Source: Syngnathus acus
Taxonomy: Eukaryota > Chordata > Actinopteri > Syngnathiformes > Syngnathidae
Assembly: GCF_901709675.1 (NCBI RefSeq)
Contig: NC_051096.1
Location: 6,475,001-6,539,000 of the forward strand
Length of the DNA stretch: 64,000 nucleotides
Reading direction: 5' to 3'
In this document: in pieces, positions 13,147 through 25,849 of the stretch
Numbering within the stretch: the stretch's first letter is position 1
Layout: every line of letters begins with the position of its first letter
Notes under the pieces: generated by a model
The model's database searches: none
Told to the model about the DNA's origin: nothing
What the model saw: the letters and a program-made list of their open reading frames with translations, nothing else
Made by a program: the position numbers and the translations under genes

Positions 13147-16100
13147 ATGCAAGTCGCGAAAAAATACTTCACAGAAGGCCTGATTCAGTTGACCATCTTG
13201 CTCAGTTTGATTGGAGTTCGCGTGGACATCGACAGCTACTTAAGTGGCTACTACTCGCCTCTGATTGAGATTAACTTGGGTCCTAGCTCTGCCTACACGC
13301 AGACGCCCTTCCACAATTTAAGAGACACCCTCGGGGGATACACCGTGCACCCCAAATGCCCCGAGTTGGACAGTTTCTTTGCAAGTCGCCGGCTTCTTGA
13401 GGAGGTTCGGAATCTGGGCTCTCCGCGGTTCCCCACGCAGCTCAACGCATGGCTGGTGCACCAAGTGTCGCCCATTGACAAGTCTGATGGTGGAGAGCCT
13501 TCAACTAGCAGCAGTACAGACACCGAGCCGGACCCAGAAAGCTACCAAGCCAACGATGACAGGAACCAAGAGCTTCAGCGAACATCTGCATCCGGGCCTT
13601 GTGTCAGCAGGGTTGTAACACAGGCAAGTATGTTTTGCGACGTTGCATAAAGCTCAATAAATGAACTAAATGGGTAAGTAGTAGTAAAGCAGAAATACAG
13701 ATACTTGTGCTTAAAAGCTGTTGCGTAAAAGCAGAATAGCTTGTTCAACTCCATCAAAAACGACATGAAAGTGGTGATCATTGTCATGAAATAAGCAGGG
13801 CGTGCTATTATTAGCTTGTGAAGTTAGCTGTCTGTTGAGTAAGGACGTCCCTCCCTCAAGCCACTGAGTGTTTTCAAACAGAACAAGAACAATACAGATG
13901 AATGTTCTAACGTTGATGAACAGATAGCACCTAACTGGTCCAGCTAGCTGGCAACCGACCAAATAAGCAAGATCTTGCCATTCTTTACTCAACAGAGCCC
14001 AACATAAATGAAGTACACCTAATGACCTAAATAAACCCAATGTTGTTTTGCTTCACATATCCTGTCATGCAAATGTCCCAGGCTTCGATATGAATTGAAT
14101 CCAGATCGATCAGAGTGGACTTGTTCTATCTTGAGGGCAGTTGATGCCCCCCGTCAATTGTGTAACCATATCTCCTTTCTCCAGACTAAACTGCCAGCTG
14201 TAGGCCTTGAGAGAGGTGGAGAAGTAGGGCTTAGACCTCCACGTTCTTTGCCGATACAAAAGTGGCAGTTGTTAGAAGAATAGTGTATGGTCGTGGCACG
14301 CTTTGCTGACTTTGATTATTTTTGTTGTTCAATGTGTTGTTGAAACTGCTGCGCGCACTTAGGCTCAAACTTTTAATCGTCATTTTCAAGCTCCAAAAAC
14401 ACTTGCTTACAGAATTCCCATTTGTCCCATAGGGCCCATCTGCAGTCACTTTACCCGTAAAAGTAAAGTTAGCGTTCAGTTCCATCTGGTGTTCACAACA
14501 GCTGCTAGTGAAAACAAACACCCCAGTGTCATCATTCTATTTATTTGCAAGAATTAAAAAATATTTATACTTTGACAGAACTAATTTGGCAAACAAATGC
14601 AGCCTTTGGCTGACTCTAGCAGTGCTTATATTTTGAATCCATTTAATCTCTCCTTATCCTAATGTGCATTCCTAACCTTCTGTCGCTCGTGCATCCCGCC
14701 AGGAGGATGATGTCGTTGTCAAAGAGGAGGAGGAATCTGCTCCAGTCACTCAGCTGGCTCTCAGCTCCACATTGGAACAAGAGGTATGGACCTCGTTGCT
14801 CGCCTCCCATTTATTTATACACATGAGCTAATATTATCACCAAATATGCAACAGCTTATAATTTTTGTCGAATGGCAACTGCTTGTTGAAAAGTAAATAA
14901 ATGTTTAACCTTGATTTGTAATCTTCCTGTAGAGCGTGCTTGATGGCATCACTGGGCTGTCGGAGTCGCCACATCACCCACTGCCCGCGACCGACTTCGA
15001 CGAGCACTGGAGCCGCTTTCTCTCAATGCCAGTCGCTAACCTTGATGTAAATTTTTGTCTTGTGTGATTTTCCTTTCCCCCCCGAAATGACTTTAGAAGC
15101 ATTTAGCAAGTCAAAATGTGCTTCTTTTTATAGGACCTGGACTCTCTTGTTACTGAGCGCATGTCAGACCTGGACATAGACGGCGGCGGGGGTGGCATCA
15201 ACCTGGATGCCACTTTGCTGGATGCCATGGTAACCAGCGGCGGAGTGTTTGATGCCACTCAGCAGAGGCCATTATTCCGACAGGAGTCCACCGGCTCCAC
15301 CCGCTCGGGCGCTTCACCGGAGATGGCCCTGGGGCTGGCTGCGCTGCCTTTTGCCTCGGTGTGCAACTTAAGTGGCGGCACGCCGTTGCAAGGGGCGCTG
15401 GGTGACTGCCTGGATGAGGCCGTTTTTGACCAGATCAATCAGCTGGGTTTGGAGGGCTTGGAAAGTATTGACTCACAGCTGATGGACTCTTTTGGAAGCA
15501 TCGACCCAGACATCCTTGAGGATTTGGACTCTGATTCTGGTCTCTCTCTGGAGAGCAGCTCTGGAGGTCCGGTCTCCCCAGGTGGGTTCTTCTTCCATAG
15601 CTGATCAATGTGTTCTTGAGCCACGTTTTCACCAAGCGGTACCTTTGCTTGTTCAGGATCGTCGGAGATGTCATCGTCCTCCAGTTCGTGCGAGGATGAG
15701 TGCGGAGCTACGGGTTACAGCAGCGAGGTGGATTCACTCCCCTGTAAAGGCGTTTTGGACCGCACCACCCTGTGGCCACATGTGGATCTCAGCGAGCGCG
15801 TGTGGCACGACCACAGCTACTCATCTCCCGCTGTCTTCAATCCGCCACCCGTCACTCTGCCTCACAAAGGCATCAAGGAGGAGCCACTTAGCGATGACGA
15901 AGGGCCCTATCTCGATCAGCCGGAGCTGAGCCGGGACGAGATGCGCGCCCGCGCCTTGTGCATCCCCTTTTCTGTGCTGCAGATCGTCAACATGCCCGTG
16001 GAAGAGTTCCTGGACATCGTCGACGGCCACGGCTTCTCCCCCGAACAAGTGACGCTCCTCAGGGACATCCGGCGGCGGGGCAAGAACAAGTTGGCGGCGC

Positions 16101-16423
16101 AGAACTGCCGCAAGCGCAAACTGGATGCCATCACGGGGCTCCAGGAGGAGGTGGACCGGCTCCACGCCCACAGAGACAGGTTGCTGAGGGAGAAACAGAT
16201 CACGGCCAAGACCATGGGCGCCGTTGGGCAGCAGATAAGGCAGCTCACCAGAGACGTCCTGGCTCGCCTGAGAGATGATTCGGGACAGCCCCTGAACCCG
16301 GACCGATTCACCCTGCAGTGCGGGGCCAACGGCAGGGTGGTGGTTCAGCCTGTGAGGAGGCCCGCCGTCTCCACATCGAGCAGCAATAAAACAGACAAGA
16401 GGAAGAAAGGGAAGAAGCAGTGA
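13147..16423 (+). CDS. nfe2l3: Nuclear factor erythroid 2-like 3 (CNC-bZIP transcription factor), 5 coding exons
   Basis: Exons are 13147-13623, 14703-14783, 14933-15046, 15134-15581 and 15657-16423 (1887 nt, 628 aa; human NFE2L3 is 694). Residues 5-30 form the NHB1 box/membrane anchor (TEGLIQLTILLSLIGVRVDI) that tethers NFE2L1/NFE2L3 to the ER. LGPSSAYTQTPFHNLRDTLG follows. A DSGLS beta-TrCP-type degron lies at about 358-362. IKEEPLSDDE near 447 fits a phospho-dependent SUMO motif. The CNC region is about 465-508, the basic region RDIRRRGKNKLAAQNCRKRK starts at 509, and a leucine zipper runs to about 577. The family binds ARE/MARE sites as a heterodimer with small MAF proteins. Paralogue choice rests on ARALCIPFSV, RLRDDSGQPLNP and LQC near the C-terminus, which resemble NFE2L3 more than NFE2L1, and on cbx3/snx10 linkage. 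The first intron is GC-AG. Confidence 0.93.
13624..14702 (+). other. nfe2l3: nfe2l3 intron 1, GC-AG type
   Basis: The reading frame continues only if exon 1 ends at ACACAG (13623) and the intron begins GCAAGT, the consensus of the minor GC-AG class. The nearest GT donor (GTATGT at 13628) would put TGA in frame three codons later. The acceptor is CCCGCCAG at 14695-14702. The 1.08-kb intron contains no other recognisable feature. Confidence 0.85.
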
Positions 16424-17400
16424 TGCAGTATTTCTTGCGCCAAACTAAAGCTGAACTTTCTTGCCTTTCTCTGGCTGCGGGATCGCCTTACCAAGGTGTG
16501 CGTGCGTGCGTGCGTGTCGAAACCACTGCTGTTGGGAGTCTGAAACAGCTAAAGCTGCCAAAAAAGGAGAAACTCACAAAGAGTTATTAAAAGAAAAACT
16601 TGTGAAAGGGGGGGAATGTAGCTTACACACTGGACATCTGAAGCTTCTTTGAAAATGGACTCCAAGGGCGTTGAAAGGAAAGTTTGTATGGAACTGTATG
16701 TGATGCAACCACTCGCTTTCTGTGCCGGCAAACATCAAGATGACTCGCTCGCTCGCTGGCTATTGCGGCTGACCGAAATGTGTAAAAGATCAGGCATGTT
16801 TATACGTCAGCATGGCCAGCTAGCAAAGAAGACGGCCAAGTCTCCTTTGTTTTGATATATCCTCTCAAGCGTACCCTACGACACAAGCGGGTGATGATTA
16901 ATGGCTGTATTTATTCAAGCATTTTGAAGTTTATGAAAGCTTGTACGCATCAAAGGCTGCCAATGGCCGTGCGTTTTTATTTCTATCATAACAAGTGTAT
17001 TCAAAAGTGGTCAGAGAAATGGGAAATTACATACAGTAATGTTTACACATTTATTTCAGATTTTTGGAAGTGTGTGCTGTATTGAAATTTAAATTAAGAT
17101 GAGAGAGATTGGGTTACGTCTCGATGACATGTACCAATGATTGAACTGACAAGGCCTTAAGTTGCATTGGATGGTTTATGTACATGAGCCACAATTCGAA
17201 GTCATCGTTAACTGGTTTAAAGCACAATTCATACAAATTAATTTATTGTAAAGATTCGGCCAGGTTATTTTCTACCTCTCACTTGAGTTCATTTTAAAAC
17301 TTTGGAAACATTTTAAGTGCACTATATCACTCCATTATTGGTCAAATGTCCCTGTATGGACCCGAAGCATCCCATTAAAGATTTAATACAATCATGTTAT
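16424..17400 (+). other. nfe2l3: nfe2l3 3' UTR with ATTAAA polyadenylation signal
   Basis: The segment follows the TGA and contains a (GCGT)n tract at 16498-16516. The best polyadenylation signal is ATTAAA at 17374-17379, followed by T/G-rich sequence. The boundary near 17.4 kb is inferred. No minus-strand exon resembling hnrnpa2b1 is present here or up to cbx3. 17.4-17.95 kb is AT-rich with nothing visible. Confidence 0.6.
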
Positions 17401-17959
17401 GTTTGGGACTGTTTGAAAAGTATTTACTTGGGTTTGCTGTGTTTTTTTTTTTTTTCTGAGGCATTTACAAAGACTTTGAAATGAAGATACGCAATAGACA
17501 TGCACGAATTAGTTCCTGATCTTTTTCTTTACCATGTTCTCATGTTTTCATTTTTTATTTGTCTGGTATGACTGTTTACTTCTTGGTACAAATGTTCTCC
17601 CCCTCTTCTCTCCATCGTTGAGCAAATGTTTTTGATTGCATGGTATTGTTGAATGTGTTTTCTGCTTGGTGGGGGAGGGGACTTCAAGAGGCTTTGACAT
17701 GATTCTGATTAAAAATGGAAGCGATGCATGTCTCGTTCTTGGATTTAATAATTATTTTATTTTTAAGTTTTTAATCAGTCTATTAAACCATGTGAGCTAT
17801 TTCGGCTACGTTAGTAATCAAGGACAGTGTGTCGCATATTACAGCTGTCGCATGCTTTTTTTTAATGTTATCTAACAACTATACTGGCCTAAAATAGCTT
17901 TCAGTTATAGGTTAAGTTATTATTGATATGAGGTAGACAAAAGATCGAAATCGGTCTCC

Positions 17960-18152
17960 GGACCCATTTTGCGGACACGAGTTTTTTTCCCCGGAAGTGG
18001 AAAAAAAAGCGCCGCCTAGTTTCCGTCCAGGCTTCCGTAGAAGGCCAGAAGCTAGCGTTTGGCGCCTATGCTAGTTGGGATAAAGAAGCTGACCGCGTGT
18101 TCATCATCCACCGTCCAAGCCGTGCCGCGTTGTTTTTAGTTTAGTCTGCAAG
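17960..18152 (+). promoter_or_regulatory. cbx3: cbx3 promoter and non-coding first exon
   Basis: A CpG-containing block has an ETS site CCGGAAGT (17991-17998), often found in housekeeping promoters. The first exon, start unknown, ends at 18152 with AAG followed by donor GTACGT. Intron 1 runs to the acceptor TTTTTAATAG at 18667. No divergent gene lies upstream; the nfe2l3 3' end is only about 0.6 kb away. Confidence 0.6.
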
Positions 18153-18639
18153 GTACGTATTTGAAGATTAAACAAATGGACCGTAAATTGTTTGAATTTA
18201 AAAAGCTTCCTTTGAGCTAATCGTGTGTACCCAAACCATCCGAGTTAGCGCTGCAAGTACGTTTCTCGTCTTTTCGTAACGGAACTCGAGGATTATTTCA
18301 GCCTTTTAAAAAGTCGGGGGAGCCTTTTAACATCTGCACTTGTTACCGGCTTTATTTTGCGCGCAATTGTCGATCGAGTGCACCACCGTAGTGCTGCAGT
18401 TACCCGCGATAAACATCAATATCAACAAACTTTGGGTCGTCGTGCATCGTGGTGCAACAGTTACTTTTCCGACACCGTCCTTGTAAGAAGGTGTTTTTTT
18501 CTCGTGCAAAACCAACCTGTTGTCCCGTCGATCGCTTTAGTGTGATGCAGGCTTCCATTATCTTAGGGTTCTGTACAATAAGCTGGTCTAGACTGACAAA
18601 TTGTTTTTGGTTATTCAGTGTAAAAGCATCAACAATTGA

Positions 18640-19692
<1,053 letters not shown>

Positions 19693-20100
19693 CGGGCTGT
19701 CTCTGGGCCTTGCACCTCCATAGATCGACCCCGCCCCCTTTTTTCCTCAGGACTGACTTTCCTTCGTTGGCCTGGCCTTCTATTTTTATTTTTTAGCTGT
19801 TGTAGTTTTTGTTTTGTTTATGTGTACTCTCTTCAAAATGTACCCCATGGCTGCTGCAGGGGAGATTTGAATTGTTCCGGGCGATATGTTCTCAAATGTT
19901 TTTCAAGGTAGTAGCTTGGCGGAAGTTGTTGCTCACCTGACTGATGGTTCTAGTTCCATGCGTTTTATGGTGTCAGCCAGCATTGCTTTCACCATTTCAT
20001 CAAAGGGAAGTGTCTGTTGTTGTTTTGTCTGCATAGGTGTTTTATTTTTCTCTTTTGTAAATATTACCTTGAATCAAATAAAAGTTTTTTTGAACAAACA
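19693..20100 (+). other. cbx3: cbx3 3' UTR with AATAAA
   Basis: T-rich 3' UTR after the TAG at 19690-19692. The consensus AATAAA at 20077-20082 is followed by a T-rich downstream element. The end point of about 20.1 kb is inferred. Confidence 0.75.
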
Positions 20101-20870
20101 TGCAGTTTATTACATATCGTGGAAATTGCAACAGCACTGAAAGTTAAGCCACCAACTGGAGAACTCATGACTCCACCCACCCTACTGTATGCTAATTTCC
20201 AGAGTAGGTGTTGGTAAACTACTTAGTTGACTACTGTCGAGCTGGTTGCACATTCATTTGAATAGCTTGACCACTGCTGGTAAGTGCTTTTGATTATAAT
20301 TGAATGCTATTTTGAAGGACTGTGTTTCACAATAAATGTGCTATCATGATTTAACAGTCTGCATGGAGTTTAAAAGCAGTGAAGTGATTGATGGCTTAAC
20401 ATTGAATTGATATATAACCAAATATTTGATGTAACCTATTACTGATTTAAAATTCGTCATTACTATCTAGAAGGAGTGCATTTTTCCCTTTTTTTTCCCA
20501 GGACGGGTATATCACAAGTCAAATGAGTGTCCCATGGGACTTCTGTCAACATCACATGAATAACAAGTTGTTTACATAGTTCTTTCTGTTGATTTGTTTT
20601 AAATCAAAGCATCAGGTTATTTATCTGGGAATTGATGTCACAAGTTTTGGATCAAACTGGTTTTTGTGTCCTGTGAAGCCTTTTTTCTTTTTTTTTTTTT
20701 AAATTCAATGTTTTACCAGGTAAGCCAATTGAGAACACTTTCTCATTTACAAGTCATTTTCAGGTCAACGTTGGGCTCAATTATTTAACATAGATTGATG
20801 TATAGATTATGCACCAATTAGGAATTAGTCCCCGCCCCCCTGGGCTGGCCAGGTAAAATCATCTGACAAG
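20101..20870. other. cbx3-snx10 intergenic, with a possible old repeat
   Basis: AT-rich sequence with a T run at 20681-20700. At 20701-20770, words such as TTTTACCAGGTAAGCCAATT and GAGAACACTTTCTCATTTAC resemble a repeat often seen in fish genomes, recalled from memory with no family assigned. There is no coding potential. Confidence 0.35.
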
Positions 20871-21120
20871 CTAACAGGTGTGCACGCAGTTTTTTGGCAA
20901 CACAAACATCGTAGCAGCGATTCCAACGTTTTTTAAACTCCAACCTGCGTTGTTTATCTTTATTTTTATTACTGTTGTTTTTTTTTATTACCGTGTGCGT
21001 GGGAGAAGGCGTGAGCAAGAAAGTGGACCAGGTTGCAACGAGCGTTTGATTCAGTCGACAAGAGATTGAAAAAAAAACCACGCAGACTGGAGCTGGGAGA
21101 AAAGAGGCAACGAGAGAAAG
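20870..21120 (+). other. snx10: Probable snx10 non-coding first exon and promoter
   Basis: A segment ending GAGAGAAAG at 21120 is followed by donor GTAGGC. It lies between the cbx3 polyA site and the first snx10 coding exon, whose own acceptor (CTTGCAG at 21972-21978) requires an upstream exon. The 5' limit is unknown. Confidence 0.5.
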
Positions 21121-21932
21121 GTAGGCACAGCATGGAAATACTTAACAAATTCCATTAAATTACATTTCAACCTTGCAACAAATAGAAAGTGCGAATCCAT
21201 GTTTAGCTCACAAGTGTCCAACTAAACACAAGGGGCCATTTTGTGCTATTGATTGTGTGAAGTTGTAAACATTCTGCTATTTTGGTCACAGAATTGTCAC
21301 ACGGAATTGTATAGCTAAAAAAATGTCAATCTATGCGTGCAGTTTTTGTTTCTTTCAGGGAATTAAGGATCCCCTTGAACTGTTTGACTATAATAGATGC
21401 ATTTATGCTTCTAGTTGGCTTGCATTAGTGCTGATTGTGTGCAAAAGAGGCTTTATTGTTTCTAATCCTGTTTTGGTGTTGTGTGCTAAAATCCATCTCC
21501 TGTGCCCTTTTTATTCTGCCATTTATGCTTATATCAGCTGGAAAGTCCTGAGTCTTAATTTGTTTGTCATGGCTGTTCATTTGGTACCTGGGCCTTCAGT
21601 GGTGTAATCCACCAAATTAAATTGGTGTGATAGGACTTGATATTTTTCAAAGTATTAAGCTTGGAAGAATCTAATGGCCTCTCCCAGCCTTCTCTGCCAC
21701 ACGTTTAGGCAATTCCAGGAGTCTTCAGGGATCTTTTGATAGTCACATCTTGATGTTGTTCACATCTTAAAAAGCTTTTGAGTGAAGAAAAAAAATGTTT
21801 TGTCTGACTCCTTCCGCAACTGTCACCTCTTCTCAAATGCGGCACTTTGGCTACCTTGTATTGTCATGGACAAAATTTAGCGTGCAAATATATCAATGCT
21901 TTTGATAGTTTTTAGGCTTGCAAAACAGGCCT

Positions 21933-21949
21933 TGCTCCCCCTACTGGCG
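21933..21949 (-). promoter_or_regulatory. CTCF-like motif in snx10 intron 1
   Basis: The plus strand reads TGCTCCCCCTACTGGCG. Its complement CGCCAGTAGGGGGAGCA matches the CTCF core (CCASYAGRKGGCRS) closely. This is a motif match only. Confidence 0.4.
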
Positions 21950-21987
21950 TTCGCTGATCATGACATGTAATCTTGCAGGTTTCCACC

Positions 21988-23011
21988 ATGGACAGAATGT
22001 TTGACAACCTTGCAAAAACTGTAAGTTTCCACATCTTGCAAATATTCCAGCCTTATCATATTGCATTGAAGTATTTCATTTGTTATTCTTTTTTATTTTA
22101 AAGGAGTTTATTAGCATCTTTGTTGGAAATCCAAAGCTCCAAAAACAGGACTACTGGCACACGCATGTCGATTATGAAATCAGTCTCCACGTGAGTAAGC
22201 ATCACATCCCAAGTCAGGCCGCTGTTGGTTTTGAAATGTTCTCCGATGTTCTGTCATAGACAAATAGCATGTGTTTTCGCAAGAAGGCTTCCACAGTGAG
22301 GCGACGTTACAGGGAATTTGTTTGGCTGCGACGGTGTCTGCAGCAAAACGCTCTCATCATGTATGTTTGATCTCACACGCCTGATAAGAAGCTTCTGTCC
22401 GTGGGAATAAGTGGATATATTCTCGCGTTCCTTCAGAGAAATCCCCAAATTGCCCTCTTGGAATCCTTTCTTCAGCATAAGGAACGTAGAGCAGATCAGA
22501 CAAAGGATGAAAGGCCTGCAGGAGTTTTTAGAAAAGTGAGTTCCTCCCGAGCTAAATGAAGTCGACGCCTCGTGGCTGGTGTGTTAATTACGCCTAATTT
22601 CCTTTCTAGTGTTCTTCACACGCCGTTGTTTCTGTCAGACAGTCGAGTCCATCTGTTCCTCCAGTCAGGGCTCAGCGTCAAAAAGATGCAGAGGTGCGCT
22701 TTTGGCAAAACCCGATACACAGTGGCTGAGGCCATCCAGCGCTTTGACGGTGGCTGCATCGCTACGTTAGATGAAGATAAGGAGTCATGTGACTCTGATT
22801 GCGAGAGGTATGTTTTTTTTAACTACTTCCTAAAAACAAGCCACTTTGCATCATGCCAACCAATCTGTCTCCCAACAGCACCTTTTCGTCAGGCTTTGGC
22901 TTAAGTGTGGACAGCGCCATTCACGGAAGCTCCATCCTCTCCTTTGAGTCGTCCGACAAAGATGGAGAATTGTGCACTTGTGATTTAATTGCCTGCAAAA
23001 TAATTCTTTGA
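21988..23011 (+). CDS. snx10: Sorting nexin 10, 6 coding exons
   Basis: Exons are 21988-22020, 22104-22190, 22260-22360, 22437-22535, 22610-22807 and 22879-23011 (651 nt, 216 aa; human 201). All introns are GT-AG and under 90 bp except the upstream UTR intron. SNX10 is a small PX protein of endosomes that binds PI3P and acts in vesicle traffic, V-ATPase function, ciliogenesis and osteoclast resorption. The PX domain spans about residues 12-125: [19 protein letters not shown], then the phosphoinositide-binding [11 protein letters not shown] (54-64), then [20 protein letters not shown] and [10 protein letters not shown], as in SNX10/SNX11. After an acidic segment ([12 protein letters not shown]), the tail [13 protein letters not shown] resembles the SNX10 Ser-rich tail (SSSSGLGHSSDD) and not SNX11's longer tail. 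The extreme C-terminus [12 protein letters not shown] is unlike the human end. The start is the first ATG of its exon, with CCACC before it. Confidence 0.92.
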
Positions 23012-23297
23012 ACATCCATGGATGACATTTTCCATTACTACAAAAACAGTTCCTTATGTCCTTTTTTTTTTTTTAAATATTTTTTTGTTAAAGTAATGCC
23101 AATTATTTCAATCTGTGTACGAAAATAATTTTTCATGTTTTAAAAAAAAAAAGTATCGTAAATCGACATTTCTAAATTCTTAATCGAAAATCCCATGTTG
23201 ATATTTTTATCTCCGAAGCCGAGGTTAGTCATGTATGTTTTGCAATTATTTTAGAGAAAATGATCTGATGATACTTTTCTGCTCTGTTTAAAGGATG

Positions 23298-23303
23298 AAT
23301 AAA
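23298..23303 (+). terminator. snx10: Possible snx10 polyadenylation signal
   Basis: AATAAA lies 287 bp after the stop, followed by T-rich sequence. It is the first consensus signal downstream of the stop. Cleavage would be near 23.32 kb. Confidence 0.5.
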
Positions 23304-23309
23304 CTGATT

Positions 23310-24940
23310 TTTTTGAAGAATTTCTCTTCCAGTACTGTGCTGATTGTTTCGCAAAGTCCGCTGACATGAGCTGTGCGCAGTGCGGCCCAGTAGAGGGAGT
23401 TGAGACATCACAAGAACCTTCGGGAAGGGAAGCATTGCCACAATCAGTACTGTAAGCCGGCCGTGCATTCTGATATCAATTAAACCTCATCGAAATCTTT
23501 GACCTGATTTATAATGTGATCTTTATTTATTGTGTGCAGTGCTAATATTTCTACGCTGCCACCAAAATATCTTCCTCCATTGCAACCACTTGTCTGGCTC
23601 CAGGGTGGTGACGGAAAGAAGACGGCGTCCTCCGTTTGACAGCTTTCCAGGTGGGCCAAGACAGCAAATTAATTACTATAACACACAATCGTGGGGAAAA
23701 TCATCTGCGAGAAACACGACAGGCTGATAGTGTGAGAGGGGCCAGAGGTAGCGGACAGCTCTGCGAATTGAAAGCTGATGACATAAGCGAAGGCTCATTA
23801 AAGGAGACAGCAGTCGTCCCCTTGTCCCACCTCAGCCCTCCCATCAACAGCTGGACTGACGCGGGCCAGCCCGATAGTAAACCCGGCCTGTTCCGCATCT
23901 CTCCCTGATGAAGCTGTCAGTGACTTCACACACATACCCCGAGATGCGACAAACGCCGCTGGCGCCTCGCCTGAAAACATATTTGCCGCCTCGCTACGGG
24001 ATGGCTGCACTCGCCAAAATATTTTCCTCTCTCCGTGTTGATATGCTGCTTTTATAGTCGGCGGCGCCATCTGACTTTAACCTTATCAACACGTCCTATG
24101 AAAAACAAACATGGCCGCCATCTTTGTCTAGACGCGTCTTTGCATGGATAGACGGCGAGGAGGATCTAACATTTAGATATTGAGCATCCGGCGTCCATAT
24201 CTATTTCGCCGTGGTAATTTATAAGTCAATTTCCAGTGCGCACTGAAGCGCATCATACCTCCAAAACACCCAACAAAGACCCAGCCCAAATTGTATTTCA
24301 AAGCAATTAGGGTGTCCACTGAGTTGTGAAAGCACTGCCATGCAGAGGCTCTGGGCTTGCACGATATTTTTAATTGTTCATTTTCTGTCACATTAGTCAA
24401 CTTCAGCGCCTGGAGACAGGTGAAGTCCCACTGTGTGTTGGAAAATGAAAGTGAAAGTTAGGCATTCAATTCACATCACAGTCCTATTTCTATAAAAATC
24501 CAAGTTATACATTTCCTAGGAAATCCCCATGTCCCATCTGTTGAACGATTTCAGAACAGACTTGAATGTAATTCATTGTGCACTTTTATTACAGTTAAGA
24601 ATATTAAAATGTAGTTAATATTTGCCTACTAAAGCAGCTTGACCCCGCAATAATTCAGTCCATTTCATTATTTTCTATCGGAGAATTGATTCTAAATCTG
24701 AACGAATCAAAAAGTGATTAGTGGCCCGGAACAGATTGCGTCCGAGCTCAGCATTGTATAATCGGTATTAGTTATGAGTCTTAGTTATTAGCTCTTTCAC
24801 CTGACGTCACCATTGGGAATGACCAACTCGGTGACCCTTTCAAAAGTCAACAATGGCAAAATCCATACTAGCAATTAGCCGCCACAACTCCCACTCAAGT
24901 CCTGCGTCGCTCTCTCCATCACTCATCTCATCTTCTCTTT
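23310..24940. other. Start of gene desert, no recognisable gene
   Basis: No open frame here resembles a protein. Blocks at 23.9-24.3 kb have moderate CpG content and low repeat content but no splice-bounded exons. Nothing else was supportable. Confidence 0.4.
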
Positions 24941-25041
24941 TAATTTCCTTCGCCCGTCCCTAATTAGCTGTCCTCTCATTGTGGTTCGGCCCGACTCGGC
25001 CTTTGAGAGTCGCTTGGCTCTCGTCTCTCCCTTTTCAACAG

Positions 25042-25054
25042 GGGTCAAAGGTGA
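25042..25054 (+). promoter_or_regulatory. DR1 nuclear-receptor motif
   Basis: GGGTCAAAGGTGA is two hexamer half-sites with 1-bp spacing, one base per half-site from AGGTCANAGGTCA. HNF4, COUP-TF and RXR heterodimers bind DR1 elements. Motif evidence only. Confidence 0.4.
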
Positions 25055-25496
25055 CCCCACGCATTGTATTTGGGATTATTACTTCCAAAGTGCTATTGCA
25101 TGGCGTATCATTAAAAGTCAATGCGTCTCGCTCCCGCCCTCTCTCACCCTGCCGTCGCACTCCTTAAACACACATACTCATTTTGCACGCACCCTGCACA
25201 TGGCCAGCCATTTAACTACTAAAATACGACCCGTGCGCAGATAAATGTCACCGGGCCATCTATCTGTGAGTGTTAAAACTCGGCTAATGGAGATGACATA
25301 TTACCGGCCTAAATGACTGCAATAAAAACCGCCGCCGCCGCCGTACCTCGCAGCGCCAGCCGCGCCAGCCGCTATCCGTTGGACGAGAAGGCGGGCGCGG
25401 AACAATACGCGTGAGGTCATATCGGGGCCCGGGTCTTTTAATTGAATGAAATCAAAGTAACAAGGAGATATTTCAAAAGACACTCGAGGTGACACG

Positions 25497-25509
25497 TGAC
25501 CTTTGACCT
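25497..25509 (-). promoter_or_regulatory. Perfect DR1 nuclear-receptor motif
   Basis: TGACCTTTGACCT on + is AGGTCAAAGGTCA on -, a perfect DR1. It overlaps an E-box (CACGTG, 25493-25498) by two bases. Confidence 0.5.
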
Positions 25510-25849
25510 CTCGTAGAAAAAAAGCCGGACGTAAGTTATGAGCCGGGTCGATTCGGGTGCGTGTCGATACAGCGGGGCTGCCGGCGCGATCGATCGCGCT
25601 GCTTCAATTTCTCCGGAGGAGCCTCCCTCCTCCCTATCCTCCTCCATTCCGTCCATCTCCTTATTAATTACCCTCCTCTAGCCATGCGTGTCTTTCTCTC
25701 TGAGTGAACGGAGTCGTTGTAATTGCTTCTCTCCGGAGCAGTTACGAGCGTCACAAGGAAAGCGCATTTGCATTCAGGATGAAAAGCGGGAGCGGGAGCT
25801 GCCCTCCTGCCCCATACTGAGCAGCTTCACTTACTCTTTTTCTATCCCT

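Larger units (their letters stand above)
24950..25720. promoter_or_regulatory. Candidate cis-regulatory block, CpG-rich with two DR1 sites
   Basis: The segment combines two DR1 motifs (25042-25054 and 25497-25509), an E-box CACGTG at 25493-25498 abutting the second, a (CCG)n run at 25330-25344 and a TCF/LEF-like ATCAAAG at 25450-25456. It also has several TAATTA/TTAATT homeodomain cores near 25660-25672. There is no convincing exon. The combination suggests an enhancer or conserved non-coding element, but only alignment can show it. Confidence 0.35.

Noticed and set aside
13147-16423. Identification as nfe2l1 or nfe2l2
   Set aside because: NFE2L2 lacks the N-terminal membrane box seen here. 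NFE2L1 has DLG/ETGE-type motifs and a long acidic domain not seen here, and linkage to cbx3/snx10 favours nfe2l3.
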